The notes: generated by a model from the letters alone, not told the origin. A stretch of 64,000 bases of DNA from Actinoplanes sp. L3-i22 (GCF_019704555.1 NZ_AP024745.1:10901501-10965500); one strand, 5' to 3'. Positions 7,810-17,942 are shown, numbered from the stretch's first letter. Made by a program: numbers and translations.

Positions 7810-10800
7810 TCAGCTGGCGGACGAGGTTTTTACCAGGGTGCGGATCTGGCGGAGCAGGACCGACAACGCCGCCAGGTCGGCCGGGGACTCGTCCACGTCG
7901 CCCATCGCGTTGGAGGCTCGGGCGATGGATGCCGCGTTGACCTGTTCCCACTGGGACACGCGGTCCTCGGGGGCGATCGACGCCGGGGTCGACTGGAGGA
8001 CCTCGGCCGTCAGGGCGGCCAGGGCCGCGTACAGGTCGTAGCGGAGGGCCATCCGGGCCAGGGTCTGCCAGCGGTCGCCGCGGGGGAGGCGGGAGATGTG
8101 TGAGAGGAGGACGTCGACGCCGAAGCGTTCGGAGAGCACGAAGTACACCTGCGCGACCTCGGTGACGTCCCGGTCGATGCCGCTCGCGGTCTCCAGGATG
8201 TCCAGCAGGCCGAAGCCGTAGAACACCCGGGCCACCTTGTCGGCCAGGTCGTCAGGGACGCCCTTGCCGGCCAGGGTCGCGACGCGTTCGGAGAACGCGC
8301 GGCGTTCGGCGCCGACGATCACGTTCGGGAGTTGCGGCAACAGCGTCTCGACGCCGGGGCGCAGCTTGGTGATCTCGCCGGCCACGTCGATCGGCGAGCG
8401 CCGGGTGCTGACCAGCCAGCGGACCGCCCGGTCGAGCAGCCGCCGGGTCTCCAGGAAGGCCAGCGTCTGCGCGGGCGTCGGCACCTTGTTGTCGAGCCCC
8501 TCGGCCGCCGCCCAGATGTCACGGAGGCCGTAGACGTCGCGGATCACGACGTACGCGCGGATCACGTCGGCGGCGGACGCGCCGCTCTCCTCCATGGCGC
8601 GGAAGACGAACGACGTGCCGCCCCGGTTGACCACCTCGTTGACCAGCGCCGTCGAGATGATCTCCCGGCGGAGCCGGTGGCCGGCCATCCGGGCCGCGTA
8701 CCGCTCGCGCAGCGGGGTCGGGAAGTAGCGGTGCAGGACCGTGTCGGTCCAGGCCTCGTCGACCAGTTCGTCGGCGAGGACCTCCCGCTCCAGACTGATC
8801 TTGACGTAGGCGAGCAGCACCGCGAACTCGGGTGCGCTGAGGCCTTCGCCGTTCTCGTAGCGGAGGGCCAGCTCCTTGTCCGTCGGCAGCGCCTCCAGCT
8901 CCCGGTTCAGCTCACCGCGCTGTTCGAGCGCGATCAGCATCCGGCGGTGCACCGGCAGCAGCGAGTGCGCCTGCGCCCGGGCGTTGCCGAGCGCCGTCGC
9001 CTGCTCGTAGTTGTCCCGCAGCACCAGCGCCCCGACCTCGTCGGTCATCGCGGCCAGCAGCTCGTCCCGCTCCGGCATGGTGAGCTCGCCGTCGGTGACC
9101 GCCCCGCCGAGCAGGATCTTGATGTTGACCTCGTGGTCGGAGCAGTCCACGCCGGCCGAGTTGTCGATGAAGTCGGTGAAGATCCGGCCGCCGATCGGCT
9201 TCCCGTTGGCGCCCGGGCCCCCACCGGACCGGGCGAACTCGATCCGGCCCTTCTGGGTGAGCCCGAGGTTGCCGCCCTCGCCGACGACCTTGACGCGCAG
9301 TTCGGAGCCGTTCACCCGGATCGCGTCATTGCCCTTGTCGCCGACGTCGGCGTGCGACTCGGAGGCCGCCTTCACGTACGTACCGATGCCGCCGTTGAAA
9401 AGCAGATCCACGGGCGCCTTGAGGATCGCCCGCATGAGCTCGCCCGGGCTGACCGCGGTGACCGTGTCGGCCAGGCCGAGGACGGCCCGCACCTCCGGGC
9501 TGACCGGGATCGACTTGGCGCCGCGCGGGTAGATGCCGCCGCCTGCGGAGATCAGCGACGAGTCGTAGTCCGCCCACGAGGAGCGCGGCAGGTCGAAGAG
9601 CCGCCGCCGTTCGGCGTAGGACACCGCCGCGTCCGGCGACGGGTCCAGGAAGATGTGCCGGTGGTCGAACGCGGCGATCAGCCGGATGTGCTCGGACAGC
9701 AGCATGCCGTTGCCGAAGACGTCGCCGGACATGTCGCCGACGCCGACCACGGTGAAGTCCTCGCTCTGGGTGTCCGTGCCCAGGTCGCGGAAGTGCTTCT
9801 TGACCGACTCCCAGGCGCCCCGGGCGGTGATCCCCATCTTCTTGTGGTCGTAGCCGACCGAGCCGCCGCTGGCGAACGCGTCGCCGAGCCAGAAGTCCTT
9901 GCCGACCGAGATCGCGTTGGCGATGTCGCTGAACGTCGCGGTGCCCTTGTCCGCGGCCACCACCAGGTACGGGTCGTCCCCGTCATGCCGGACCACGTCC
10001 CGCGGCGGCACGATCTTGCCGCTCAGGATGTTGTCGGTGACATCCATCAGCGCGGTGACGAAGCGCTTGTAGCACTCGACCGCCTCGTCCCGGTCGCCCG
10101 GCTTCTGCTTGAGCACGAAGCCACCCTTGGCGCCGACCGGCACGATCACCGAGTTCTTCACCATCTGGGCCTTGACCAGGCCGAGCACCTCGGTGCGGAA
10201 GTCCTCGCGCCGGTCCGACCAGCGCAGACCGCCGCGGGCGACGGCGCCGAAGCGCAGGTGCACGCCCTCGAAGCGGGGTGAATAGACGAAGATCTCGTAC
10301 TTCGGGCGGGGCTGCGGCAGGTCCGGGATGGCTTCCGGGTTCAGCTTGAAGGCCACGTACGACTTGGGCCGCCCGTCCGCCCCCCGCTGGAAGAAGCTGG
10401 TCCGCAGCGTCGCCTCGATCAGCGTCAGGTAGGAGCGCAGGATCCGGTCCTGGTCCAGGCTGTCCACCTGGTCGAGCAGTTCGGTGATCCGCCCGGCCAC
10501 CTCGCCCGCGCGCCGCCCGCGTTCGGTCTCGCCGAGTTGCAGCGCCGGCGAGAAGCGGACCTCGAAGAGCTCCAGCAGCAGCCGCGCGATGTCCGGGTAG
10601 GCGATGAACGTCGACTCCACGTACCGCTGGGAGAAGACGTTGCCGGCCTGCCGCAGGTACTTCGCGTAGGCCCGCAGCACCACCACCTGACGCCAGGTGA
10701 GCCCGGCCCGCAGGACCAGCTCGTTGAACCCGTCCACCTCGGCCTCGCCCCGCCAGGTGGCCGCGAACGCGTTCTCCACCTGTGGTCGCACCTCGGACAG

Positions 10801-12810
10801 GTCCCGGTGCACCTTGGGTGGGGTCAGTCCGAAGTCGTACAGGTAGACCAGCCCGTCGTCGCGGCGGATCTCGTACGGCCGCTCGTCGCTGACCTGCACG
10901 CCGAGCGAGTGCAGCACGGGCAGCACCGCGGAGAGCATCATCGGTTCGCCGAACCGGTACACCTTGAACCGGATGTCGTGCTCGTCCGGCTCGGGCGCCC
11001 CGTCCGCGCCGAGTTTGCGCCGCCGGTACAGGTGCATCTCCAGCTGGCCGGGCTCCTCGAGGAGTTCCAGCTTGGCCAGGTCCTGCATGCCCTCGTACGG
11101 CGTGTGCCCGTTCTTGTAGCTCTCCGGGTACGCGTGGGCGTACCGGTTGAACAGGTTCTTGGCCGGCTCGTCGCCGAGTTTGCGCTCCAGCACCAGGCTG
11201 AAGTCGTCGTCCCACATCCGGGTCGCGTCGGCGAGCTTCTCGGCCAGCGTGTTCGGGTCGAGCGGCCCGGGCGGCGCGGCCGGGTCGGTCCGCACGATGA
11301 AGTGCACCCGCGCCAGCATCCGCTCGGTCACCCGGGTGGTGTAGTCGACGCCGACGCCGTTCAGCTCGCGCAGCAGGATCTCCTGCATGCGCAGCCGGTT
11401 GCCGGTGGTGAACCGGTCCCGGGGCAGGTAGATCAGGCACGAGATGAACCGGCCGTACCCGTCCCGGCGCAGGAACAGGCGCAGTTGCCGGCGGCCGGCC
11501 ATCCGCAGCACGCCGATGACCGCCTCGTACAGGTCATCGGTCTTGATCTGGAAGAGCTCGTCCCGGGGGTAGGTCTCCAGGATCTGCAGCAGGTCCTTGC
11601 CGGAGTGGCCGCGCGGCGACAGGCCGGAGCGGTCCATCACCTCGGTGACCTTGCGCTTGACCACCGGCAGCTCGCGGACGCTGGTCCGGTACGCCGAGCT
11701 GGAGAACAGCCCCAGGAAGCGCCGCTCGCCGGCCACCTTGCCGTCGCCGTCGAAGACCTTGACGCTGATGTAGTCGAGGTAGGCGGAGCGGTGCACGGTG
11801 GCCCGGGAGTTCGCCTTGGTGATCACCAGCAGCCGCTTCTCCATGGCCCGCCGGTGCGCCTCGGGCGCCATGCTGTCGAGCCGCCGCGGCTTGCCGTCGC
11901 CGCGCAGGATGCCCAGGCCGGTCCCGTGCACCGTGTGGAGGACGCCGTCGTCGTCCAGCCGGTACTCCCGGTAGCCCAGGAACGTGAAGTGATCGTTCGC
12001 CAGCCACTTGAGCAGGTCGATCGAGTCGGTGACGTCCTTCTCCGGGACCGGCAGCTTGCCCTCCGACCCGCGGGCGGCGGCCAGCTCGTCGGAGATCACC
12101 AGGGCCCGCTGGCGCATCCGCGGCCAGTCCTCGACGGCCTCGCGCACGTCGGTGAGCACCCGGCGGACCTCGTTGAGCAGCTGCTCGCGGGCGTCGGCGC
12201 GGCGGACCGGATCGATCTCGATCCTTATCCAGCTCTCCACCAGGTCGCCCTCGATGGCGTCGTCCGGCTCGACGTCCGCCTCCAGCTCGCTGAGCGCGCC
12301 GAGCGGCTCGCGCCGCACCACGATCAGCGGGTGCACCATCAGGTAGACCTGCAGGTTGTGCGCGGTCAGCAGCGCTATCACCGAGTCGACCAGGAACGGC
12401 ATGTCGTCGGTGACGATCTGCAGCACGGTGTGCGCCTGGGAGCCGCGCGGCTCGGTGAGGTCCAGCTTCAGCTCGCCGGGCAGCCGGTTACGGGCCAGCT
12501 CGCGGTGCTCGATCGCGGCGGAGAACATCTCCTCCGGCGTGTAGCCGACCAGCTCCTCGTCGGGTGCGAACCGCCAGAAGCGGTCGACCAGCGACGCGGT
12601 GGCATGGTCCTCGCCGGCTCGCTCCACGGCCTGAGCAACGAGTCGCTCGGCGTTCGGAACCGGCTCGTCGAGATCGCCGTCATCGGTGGACGCACCCAGC
12701 CGCCCGGTCAGGGCGAGCCCGGGGCCTGGGGCCGGCAGATCGGGCACAGTCTGCTCGGAACCCTCGTCCTTGTGATCAGAATCGGTCGCTGCCTCGTCGG
12801 TGACAGGCAT
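7810..12810 (-). CDS. gdh: NAD-specific glutamate dehydrogenase, large 180-kDa type
   Basis: 1666 residues from the ATG at 12810, which has GGGGAG about eight bases upstream; an in-frame start at 12861 is less likely. The size and sequence match the L_180 class of NAD-dependent glutamate dehydrogenases (glutamate + NAD+ + water to 2-oxoglutarate + NADH + ammonium). A long N-terminal regulatory part with ACT-like segments (HTVLQIVTDDMPFLVDSVIALL) is followed by the catalytic core with PVGAKGGFVLKQ, DMSGDVFGNGML and NGGIGTYVKA, and a C-terminal helical domain. It is cytoplasmic and probably catabolic. It is divergent from a penicillin-binding lipoprotein and followed by a strong hairpin. Confidence 0.95.
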   Translation of the reverse strand: MPVTDEAATDSDHKDEGSEQTVPDLPAPGPGLALTGRLGASTDDGDLDEPVPNAERLVAQAVERAGEDHATASLVDRFWRFAPDEELVGYTPEEMFSAAIEHRELARNRLPGELKLDLTEPRGSQAHTVLQIVTDDMPFLVDSVIALLTAHNLQVYLMVHPLIVVRREPLGALSELEADVEPDDAIEGDLVESWIRIEIDPVRRADAREQLLNEVRRVLTDVREAVEDWPRMRQRALVISDELAAARGSEGKLPVPEKDVTDSIDLLKWLANDHFTFLGYREYRLDDDGVLHTVHGTGLGILRGDGKPRRLDSMAPEAHRRAMEKRLLVITKANSRATVHRSAYLDYISVKVFDGDGKVAGERRFLGLFSSSAYRTSVRELPVVKRKVTEVMDRSGLSPRGHSGKDLLQILETYPRDELFQIKTDDLYEAVIGVLRMAGRRQLRLFLRRDGYGRFISCLIYLPRDRFTTGNRLRMQEILLRELNGVGVDYTTRVTERMLARVHFIVRTDPAAPPGPLDPNTLAEKLADATRMWDDDFSLVLERKLGDEPAKNLFNRYAHAYPESYKNGHTPYEGMQDLAKLELLEEPGQLEMHLYRRRKLGADGAPEPDEHDIRFKVYRFGEPMMLSAVLPVLHSLGVQVSDERPYEIRRDDGLVYLYDFGLTPPKVHRDLSEVRPQVENAFAATWRGEAEVDGFNELVLRAGLTWRQVVVLRAYAKYLRQAGNVFSQRYVESTFIAYPDIARLLLELFEVRFSPALQLGETERGRRAGEVAGRITELLDQVDSLDQDRILRSYLTLIEATLRTSFFQRGADGRPKSYVAFKLNPEAIPDLPQPRPKYEIFVYSPRFEGVHLRFGAVARGGLRWSDRREDFRTEVLGLVKAQMVKNSVIVPVGAKGGFVLKQKPGDRDEAVECYKRFVTALMDVTDNILSGKIVPPRDVVRHDGDDPYLVVAADKGTATFSDIANAISVGKDFWLGDAFASGGSVGYDHKKMGITARGAWESVKKHFRDLGTDTQSEDFTVVGVGDMSGDVFGNGMLLSEHIRLIAAFDHRHIFLDPSPDAAVSYAERRRLFDLPRSSWADYDSSLISAGGGIYPRGAKSIPVSPEVRAVLGLADTVTAVSPGELMRAILKAPVDLLFNGGIGTYVKAASESHADVGDKGNDAIRVNGSELRVKVVGEGGNLGLTQKGRIEFARSGGGPGANGKPIGGRIFTDFIDNSAGVDCSDHEVNIKILLGGAVTDGELTMPERDELLAAMTDEVGALVLRDNYEQATALGNARAQAHSLLPVHRRMLIALEQRGELNRELEALPTDKELALRYENGEGLSAPEFAVLLAYVKISLEREVLADELVDEAWTDTVLHRYFPTPLRERYAARMAGHRLRREIISTALVNEVVNRGGTSFVFRAMEESGASAADVIRAYVVIRDVYGLRDIWAAAEGLDNKVPTPAQTLAFLETRRLLDRAVRWLVSTRRSPIDVAGEITKLRPGVETLLPQLPNVIVGAERRAFSERVATLAGKGVPDDLADKVARVFYGFGLLDILETASGIDRDVTEVAQVYFVLSERFGVDVLLSHISRLPRGDRWQTLARMALRYDLYAALAALTAEVLQSTPASIAPEDRVSQWEQVNAASIARASNAMGDVDESPADLAALSVLLRQIRTLVKTSSAS

Positions 12811-12890
12811 GTCCGGCGCTCCCCTCACCCACCACACTGTGGGTTCGAACGTGTCGGGCACAGCCTAGAACCACCGGGCGCGGGTGCTTC

Positions 12891-12942
12891 ACACCCAGGG
12901 TGTGCCAGCCCGACTGGTGGGCTGATATGCGAGGTTTCGCAT
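12891..12942. promoter_or_regulatory. Two palindromes in the divergent gdh/PBP spacer
   Basis: ACACCCAGGGTGT (12891-12903) is a perfect 13-bp palindrome around a central A. ATGCGA (12927-12932) and TCGCAT (12937-12942) form a second palindrome with a 4-bp spacer. Both lie between the divergent starts at 12810 and 13022, where a regulator would sit. No cognate protein can be named. Confidence 0.35.
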
Positions 12943-13021
12943 GGTGCGGGGAAGCGCGAACGGGCCTCCGGCGACTACCGTGCGATCAGCCCAGCAAGTC
13001 GTACCCACAGGGGGAAACCTC

Positions 13022-14926
13022 ATGCGTCGCGCCACCATCGGATTGACGACCCTGCTCGTGCTGGTCACGAGCGGACTGGCCGGATGCTCCGGGGACCAGC
13101 CACAGGACGCCGTCGTCGCGTTCCTCAACGGCTGGAAGGACGGCGACCTGAGCAAAGTGGGCTTCGTCACCGCGGACGGCGGCAAAATCGCCTCGGCCGA
13201 CGTGCTGACCCAGATCCGGGACTTCTACGGCGACCTCAAGGACCAGCCGCTCGCCGTCTCGGTCGCCGGCGACCCGGTCGAGGCCGGCGACATCGCCACC
13301 ACCCCGGTCGACCTGAAGTGGACCCTGCCCGGCAACGTGACCTGGGAGTACAAGTCCAGCGTCCGGATGACCAAGCGCAGCGGCGACGGCTGGCAGGTGA
13401 TCTGGGAGCCGGCCGTGCTCCAGCCCGACCTGGAGACCGGCGAGAAGTTCCGGCTGCGCCGGGTCGGCGCGCAGCGCGGCACGATCCTGGACGCGACCGG
13501 AAAGGCCCTGGTCGGCCCGCAAAAGGTGGTCGTCATCGGGGTCAGCCCGGAGAAGATCAAGGACCTGCCGGCGCTGACCAAGTCGCTCACCGCGGCGTTC
13601 AAGAAGATCAAGGTCGACGTCGGCATGACCGACCTGAAGGCCCGGGTCGCCAAGGCCGACGACGGGGCGTTCCTGGATCTGGTCACGCTCCGCCGTGCCG
13701 ATTACGACAAAATTCGGGATTTGGTACGACCATTGCCCGGCACCGTGTTCCGCGAGGAGACCCGCCAGCTCGCCCCCACCCGGGTCTTCGCCCGCGCCCT
13801 GCTCGGCGCCGTCGAGCCGGCCACCAAGGACGACCTCGATCAGCGCCCCGACGAGTTGACCACCGGTGACCAGGTCGGGCACGGCGGCCTGCAGGGCAAG
13901 TACGACAAGGAGCTGCGCGGCACCCCCGGCCTGTCCGTGGTGGTCTCCGCCGAGGCCGCCGACGAGTCCGTCCAGGACCAGCCGGTCTTCACCTCGAAGC
14001 CGGTCGACGGCAAGAACATCAAGATCACCCTGGACACCGCCACCCAGAACGCGGCCGACGCGGCGCTGGCCGCCGAGAAGCAGCCCAGCTCGATGGTCGC
14101 GCTGCGGGTCAGCGACGGCTCGGTGCTGGCGGTGGCGAACGGGCCGGACCCGAGCGCGGTCGACACGGCGCTGACCGGGCAGGTGCCGCCCGGGTCGACG
14201 TTCAAGATGGTCTCCGCGTACGGGCTGCTGCAGAAGGGCGCGGTCACCGCGGACACCGCGGTGGAGTGCCCGAAGACGGCGGTGGTGGACGGCCGTACCT
14301 TCAAGAACTCGGCCGGCGAGGTGCTCGGCAAGGTCCCGTTCCACGTCGACTTCGCCAAGTCCTGCAACACCGCGTTCGTCGGCCTGTCGCCGAAGCTGGG
14401 CGCGGACGGGCTGAAGTCGGCGTCGGGCGCGCTGGGCCTCGGCGGCGACTGGAACATCGGCGTCGACGCGTTCACCGGCAAGGTCTCCGACGGCGCCAGC
14501 GCGACCGAGCTGGCCGCCGCCACCTTCGGCCAGGGCAGCACCGCGGTCAGCCCGATCGCGATGGCCGCCGCCACGGCCGCGGTGGCCAAGGGCGGTTTCC
14601 AGCCGCCCAAGCTGGTGCTCGACCCGGCGCCGGCCACCCCCGGCACGGCCGGGACGCTGGACGCGAAGTCCCTGGACGCGCTGCGGTCGATGATGCGCGA
14701 GGTGGTCACCGGCGGCACCGGCACCGGGCTGAAGGGCGTGGCGGGCAAGCCGGTGTACGGCAAGACCGGCACCGCCGAGTTCGCGAACGACTCGGACGAG
14801 ACGCACTCGTGGTTCGTCGGCTACCAGGGCGACGTGGCGTTCGCGGTGATGGTGCAGAAGGGCGGCGCCGGCGCCGAGGCGGCGGTCCCGATCGTCAAGC
14901 GCTTCCTGACCACGCTGAACAAGTAA
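13022..14926 (+). CDS. Penicillin-binding transpeptidase, lipoprotein with NTF2-like (MecA_N) domain
   Basis: 634 residues from ATG 13022, preceded by GGGGGAAAC; the upstream ATG at 12941 would destroy the signal peptide. A lipoprotein signal MRRATIGLTTLLVLVTSGLAGC places Cys22 as the lipidated residue, so the protein is tethered outside the membrane. An NTF2-like MecA_N domain (about 30-140) and a PBP dimerisation segment precede the transpeptidase domain. The active-site motifs are intact: STFK with Ser392, SCN at 447-449 and KTG at 581-583. It should cross-link peptidoglycan as a class B PBP-like D,D-transpeptidase. The MecA_N domain is the one found in beta-lactam-insensitive PBP2a, but low affinity cannot be read from sequence. 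Confidence 0.92.
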   Translation: MRRATIGLTTLLVLVTSGLAGCSGDQPQDAVVAFLNGWKDGDLSKVGFVTADGGKIASADVLTQIRDFYGDLKDQPLAVSVAGDPVEAGDIATTPVDLKWTLPGNVTWEYKSSVRMTKRSGDGWQVIWEPAVLQPDLETGEKFRLRRVGAQRGTILDATGKALVGPQKVVVIGVSPEKIKDLPALTKSLTAAFKKIKVDVGMTDLKARVAKADDGAFLDLVTLRRADYDKIRDLVRPLPGTVFREETRQLAPTRVFARALLGAVEPATKDDLDQRPDELTTGDQVGHGGLQGKYDKELRGTPGLSVVVSAEAADESVQDQPVFTSKPVDGKNIKITLDTATQNAADAALAAEKQPSSMVALRVSDGSVLAVANGPDPSAVDTALTGQVPPGSTFKMVSAYGLLQKGAVTADTAVECPKTAVVDGRTFKNSAGEVLGKVPFHVDFAKSCNTAFVGLSPKLGADGLKSASGALGLGGDWNIGVDAFTGKVSDGASATELAAATFGQGSTAVSPIAMAAATAAVAKGGFQPPKLVLDPAPATPGTAGTLDAKSLDALRSMMREVVTGGTGTGLKGVAGKPVYGKTGTAEFANDSDETHSWFVGYQGDVAFAVMVQKGGAGAEAAVPIVKRFLTTLNK

Positions 14927-14935
14927 CGGCAGCCG

Positions 14936-16705
14936 TCAGGCGACGCCCGGCGGAAACTTCCCGAATCGCGGGGTGTGCAGCGTGAACGCCCCGGCGGCCG
15001 GCGGATCGGCCGGCGGCCGGGGTCGCAGCATCCCGGGCCGGGTGGCCGGCAACGGCTCGGAGTCCAGCAGCGGCGCCGAGCCCAGCGGCCGGGAGAGCAG
15101 CCGCACCTCGGGCCGCACCGGAGTCGCCCCGACCGGCTCCCCGTCCTCGGCGGGCTCCGGATCGCCCGGCTCGCCCGGCTCGGCGTCCGGCTCCACACTC
15201 GAGTCCAGCGCGAACTCCCCCGGGCCCTCGTCCTGTAGGCCCTCGTCCTGTGGTTCCTCGTCCGCCGGCTCGTCATCCCCCGGGGAGTCGTCGTCCGCCG
15301 GCTCCGGAGAGTCGTCCTCGGTCAGCTCCGGGAAGTCCTCCTCCTCGAGCGCGGCCGACGCCTCCGCGTCCAGTTCGCCGGTCAGCTCGTCCTCGGCCAG
15401 CTCCACGGCGGCCTCGTCGGCGGCATCGAGGCCGGCCTCCCCCGCCGCATCCGCATCCCCGACCGCCGCGTCCGCCGGGTCGACCGGGTCGACCGGGTCC
15501 GCATCGGACCCCGCCACGAACTCGGGATCAACGCCCCCATCAGCCACGACGGCATCCGGAAGAGCCGGGTCGGCGACCGCGGCCACGGGATCGGCGACCG
15601 GCGGCTCGGCGTCGACCACCGGGGCCACCGGGACCGCCACGGCGGCCGGCGGGACCACCGGGATCGGCGCCCGGGAAGCCGCGAAGCCGTTCGGGACCGA
15701 GACGGCCGGGCGCGCCACCGCGGCCACCGCCGCCGCCCGATCCGGCTGGTTGGCCAGGTCACGGCGGGCCGCGATCAGATCGGGTCGCGGCGTGACCGTC
15801 CGCACCGGCGCCAGCCCGCTGACCACCGCCGCGGTGATCTCCTCCGCGTACCGCCCGTCCGGGTCGTAGTCCGGGTCGAAGACGGTGATCTCCACCCCGA
15901 GGCAGTGCGGCGAGTCGACCAGGCCGGTGAGCAGCAGCTCCAGCTCCGGGAACGCGATGCCGCCGGGATCCGGCGCGTCCACGGCCGGCATCACCGCCGG
16001 GTCGAGCACGTCCACGTCGACGTGCACCCAGTACCCCGCGCAGTCGACGAGCTGGTCCCGGGCCCACTGCGCGCTGCGCGCCGCGCCCTCGGCCCGCAGG
16101 ATCGGCACCGGCCGGGTGATTATCCCGGCGGCCTGCAGGTCCAGCCGGTACTCGTCCTGCGCCCGGATGCCGAGCACCACCACGTCGACGTCCCGGAAGT
16201 ACGGCCGGCGACTCTCGATCGCCGCCAGGTTCGCCTGCCCGCGGCCGGTGACCAGGGCCAGGTCCTCCCCGGCGGCCGCGCCGACGTACGACGCGTTGCC
16301 GGGGTGCCGGAAGTCGGAGTGACCGTCCACGAAGACCAGCCCGATCCGCCCGCCGACCGCCTCGCCGAGCCGGTGCATGGCCAGGCCGGAGCCGATCAGG
16401 ATGGAGCAGTCCCCGCCGAGCACCACCGGGAACTCGCCGCCGTCGATGATCGCGCCGATCCGGTCGGCCAGCGCCCGGGAGTACGCGGCGATCTCGGCCG
16501 CGTGCGCCACCCCGTCGCCGGGCCGCCAGTCGCCCGGGTCGTACCGCGGCGGGGTGAGGCAGCCGGCGTCCCGGGCGGCGAGCCGGGTCAGCAGGCCGTG
16601 GTCGCGGAGGGCGCCGGGCGCCTTGGCGCAGCCCGGCACCGACGTCGGCGTCGGCGGGCGCAGGCCGAGATTGGACGGCGCGTCCAGAACGGCGATGCGT
16701 CGCAC
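14936..16705 (-). CDS. Arginase/agmatinase-family protein with long acidic C-terminal extension
   Basis: 589 residues, GTG start at 16705 behind GGGAGG. Residues 1 to about 310 are a ureohydrolase fold: GGDCS (97-101), VDGHSDF (126-132), HVDVDVLDP and GVEITVFDPDYD. The first metal-ligand motif is GGDCS rather than GGDHS, so a His ligand is replaced by Cys100, a variant I recall in actinobacterial arginase-like proteins; substrate is therefore uncertain. The last 270 residues are low-complexity, rich in Asp, Glu, Ala and Pro, then a short basic/proline end. Such a tail is not part of the usual 300-residue enzyme and is probably disordered. It is convergent with the PBP gene, nine bases apart. 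Confidence 0.82.
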   Translation of the reverse strand: MRRIAVLDAPSNLGLRPPTPTSVPGCAKAPGALRDHGLLTRLAARDAGCLTPPRYDPGDWRPGDGVAHAAEIAAYSRALADRIGAIIDGGEFPVVLGGDCSILIGSGLAMHRLGEAVGGRIGLVFVDGHSDFRHPGNASYVGAAAGEDLALVTGRGQANLAAIESRRPYFRDVDVVVLGIRAQDEYRLDLQAAGIITRPVPILRAEGAARSAQWARDQLVDCAGYWVHVDVDVLDPAVMPAVDAPDPGGIAFPELELLLTGLVDSPHCLGVEITVFDPDYDPDGRYAEEITAAVVSGLAPVRTVTPRPDLIAARRDLANQPDRAAAVAAVARPAVSVPNGFAASRAPIPVVPPAAVAVPVAPVVDAEPPVADPVAAVADPALPDAVVADGGVDPEFVAGSDADPVDPVDPADAAVGDADAAGEAGLDAADEAAVELAEDELTGELDAEASAALEEEDFPELTEDDSPEPADDDSPGDDEPADEEPQDEGLQDEGPGEFALDSSVEPDAEPGEPGDPEPAEDGEPVGATPVRPEVRLLSRPLGSAPLLDSEPLPATRPGMLRPRPPADPPAAGAFTLHTPRFGKFPPGVA

Positions 16706-16738
16706 GACGCCCTCCCGCTTTTCTCGATGCTGTGGGAT

Positions 16739-17677
16739 CTAGAAGAGTGCGCTCGCCAGTGCCCTGCGGGCGCCGGCCACCGCCGGGTCGTCCGGCCCGG
16801 CGACGGAGAACAGCGACAGCAGATGCTTGCGCACCACGTCACGATCCTCTCCGCTGCTCCGCTTGACCAGAGCGACCAGTCGCGCATATGCGTCGGCGGC
16901 CTGACCGCTGAGCACCTCGATGTCGGCGGCGAGCCGCTGCGCCTCGACGTCGGCGGGGTCGGCGTCGGCCCGGGCCAGCACCTCGGCCGGGTCCTGCCCA
17001 CCGATCCGCCGGTACAGCTCGACCTGCGCGAGGCCGGCCTCGGCGGCCGCGTCGGCCGGCGACTCGGCCAGGATCTTCTTGTACGCCGCCTCGGCCGCGT
17101 CCAGGTCACCGACCATCAGCGCGTCGTCGGCGGCGTCGAGCCGCGGGTCCTCCACCGCGGCCGCGCCGGAGTTGACCCCGGCCGCCTTCAGCACCGCGTC
17201 GATGTACTGCTTGACCTGCACCTCGGGGAGCACGCCGGTGAAGCCCTCGACCGGCTGGCCCCCGATCACCGCGAGCACCATCGGAATGCCCTGCACCCGG
17301 AACGCCTGGGCGAGCCGCGGGTTCGCGTCCACATCGACCTTGCCGAGCACCCAGGCGCCCTGGGCCTCGACGGCCAGTTTCTCCAGCACCGGGGAGAGCT
17401 GCTTGCACGGCCCGCACCAGTCGGCCCAGAAGTCCAGGACCACCGGAGTGGTGAGCGACCGCTCCAGGACGGTGCTCTCGAAATTGGCCTCGGTGATGTC
17501 GACGATGGTCTCCGGGGCCAGGCCCGGCAGCGTGCCGGGAAGGTCGCCGGACGGGGCGTCGCCGGAGTCGGCGGGACGGCTCGGCGCGGCCGGTTTGGCC
17601 GGCGCCGGCGTACGCAGCGCGCTGAGATCGACCGCGCCGCGGGTGAAGATCGACGGAGTGGTCCGTGGGTCGCTCAT
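16739..17677 (-). CDS. Thioredoxin-TPR co-chaperone (CnoX/YbbN-like)
   Basis: 312 residues from the ATG at 17677, which begins the conserved MSDPRTTPSIFTRGAVDLSALR leader. Residues about 70-175 are a thioredoxin domain with the active site WADWCGPCK and the cis-Pro segment GIPMV. The remaining part holds TPR-like helices (ADDALMVGDLDAAEAAYKKILAESPADAAAEAGLAQ). The architecture equals YbbN/CnoX, a chaperone-linked thioredoxin that protects proteins from oxidation and passes them to folding machines. The intact CxxC suggests redox activity. It lies 34 bases before the arginase-like gene on the same strand. Confidence 0.88.
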   Translation of the reverse strand: MSDPRTTPSIFTRGAVDLSALRTPAPAKPAAPSRPADSGDAPSGDLPGTLPGLAPETIVDITEANFESTVLERSLTTPVVLDFWADWCGPCKQLSPVLEKLAVEAQGAWVLGKVDVDANPRLAQAFRVQGIPMVLAVIGGQPVEGFTGVLPEVQVKQYIDAVLKAAGVNSGAAAVEDPRLDAADDALMVGDLDAAEAAYKKILAESPADAAAEAGLAQVELYRRIGGQDPAEVLARADADPADVEAQRLAADIEVLSGQAADAYARLVALVKRSSGEDRDVVRKHLLSLFSVAGPDDPAVAGARRALASALF

Positions 17678-17902
17678 GGTTACCAAGTCTCGCACGCTGT
17701 CCACCCTGTTCGCGCCGCCGCCGCCGGGGCGATATCGCCCGTCACAGTGCTGCCGTCCGCCCAGTCGCCACCTGCCGCTTTACACCCCACATCGCACACC
17801 CGTCCCGGCGGCGCACCGGAGTGCTGCATGACAAGGGTTTTCCCCACTATCGGCGGGTGGGCGGAGGCGGCAAAGTCGAGCCGAACCCTTCCATCCCCAC
17901 CG

Positions 17903-17931
17903 CCCCGGCAGAGTCCGCCACTCTGCCGGGG
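17903..17931 (-). terminator. Perfect 12-bp hairpin terminator after the monooxygenase gene
   Basis: CCCCGGCAGAGT (17903-17914) and ACTCTGCCGGGG (17920-17931) form a perfect stem with a 5-nt loop, starting 12 bases after the minus-strand stop at 17943. The rest of the 265-bp spacer up to the thioredoxin start shows nothing else clear. Confidence 0.75.
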
Positions 17932-17942
17932 TGCGGGCGGGA

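Noticed and set aside
10537..13869. 1110-residue plus-strand ORF opposite the glutamate dehydrogenase
   Set aside because: It is antisense to a protein with clear family motifs, has no homology features and has a biased composition typical of GC-rich shadows.
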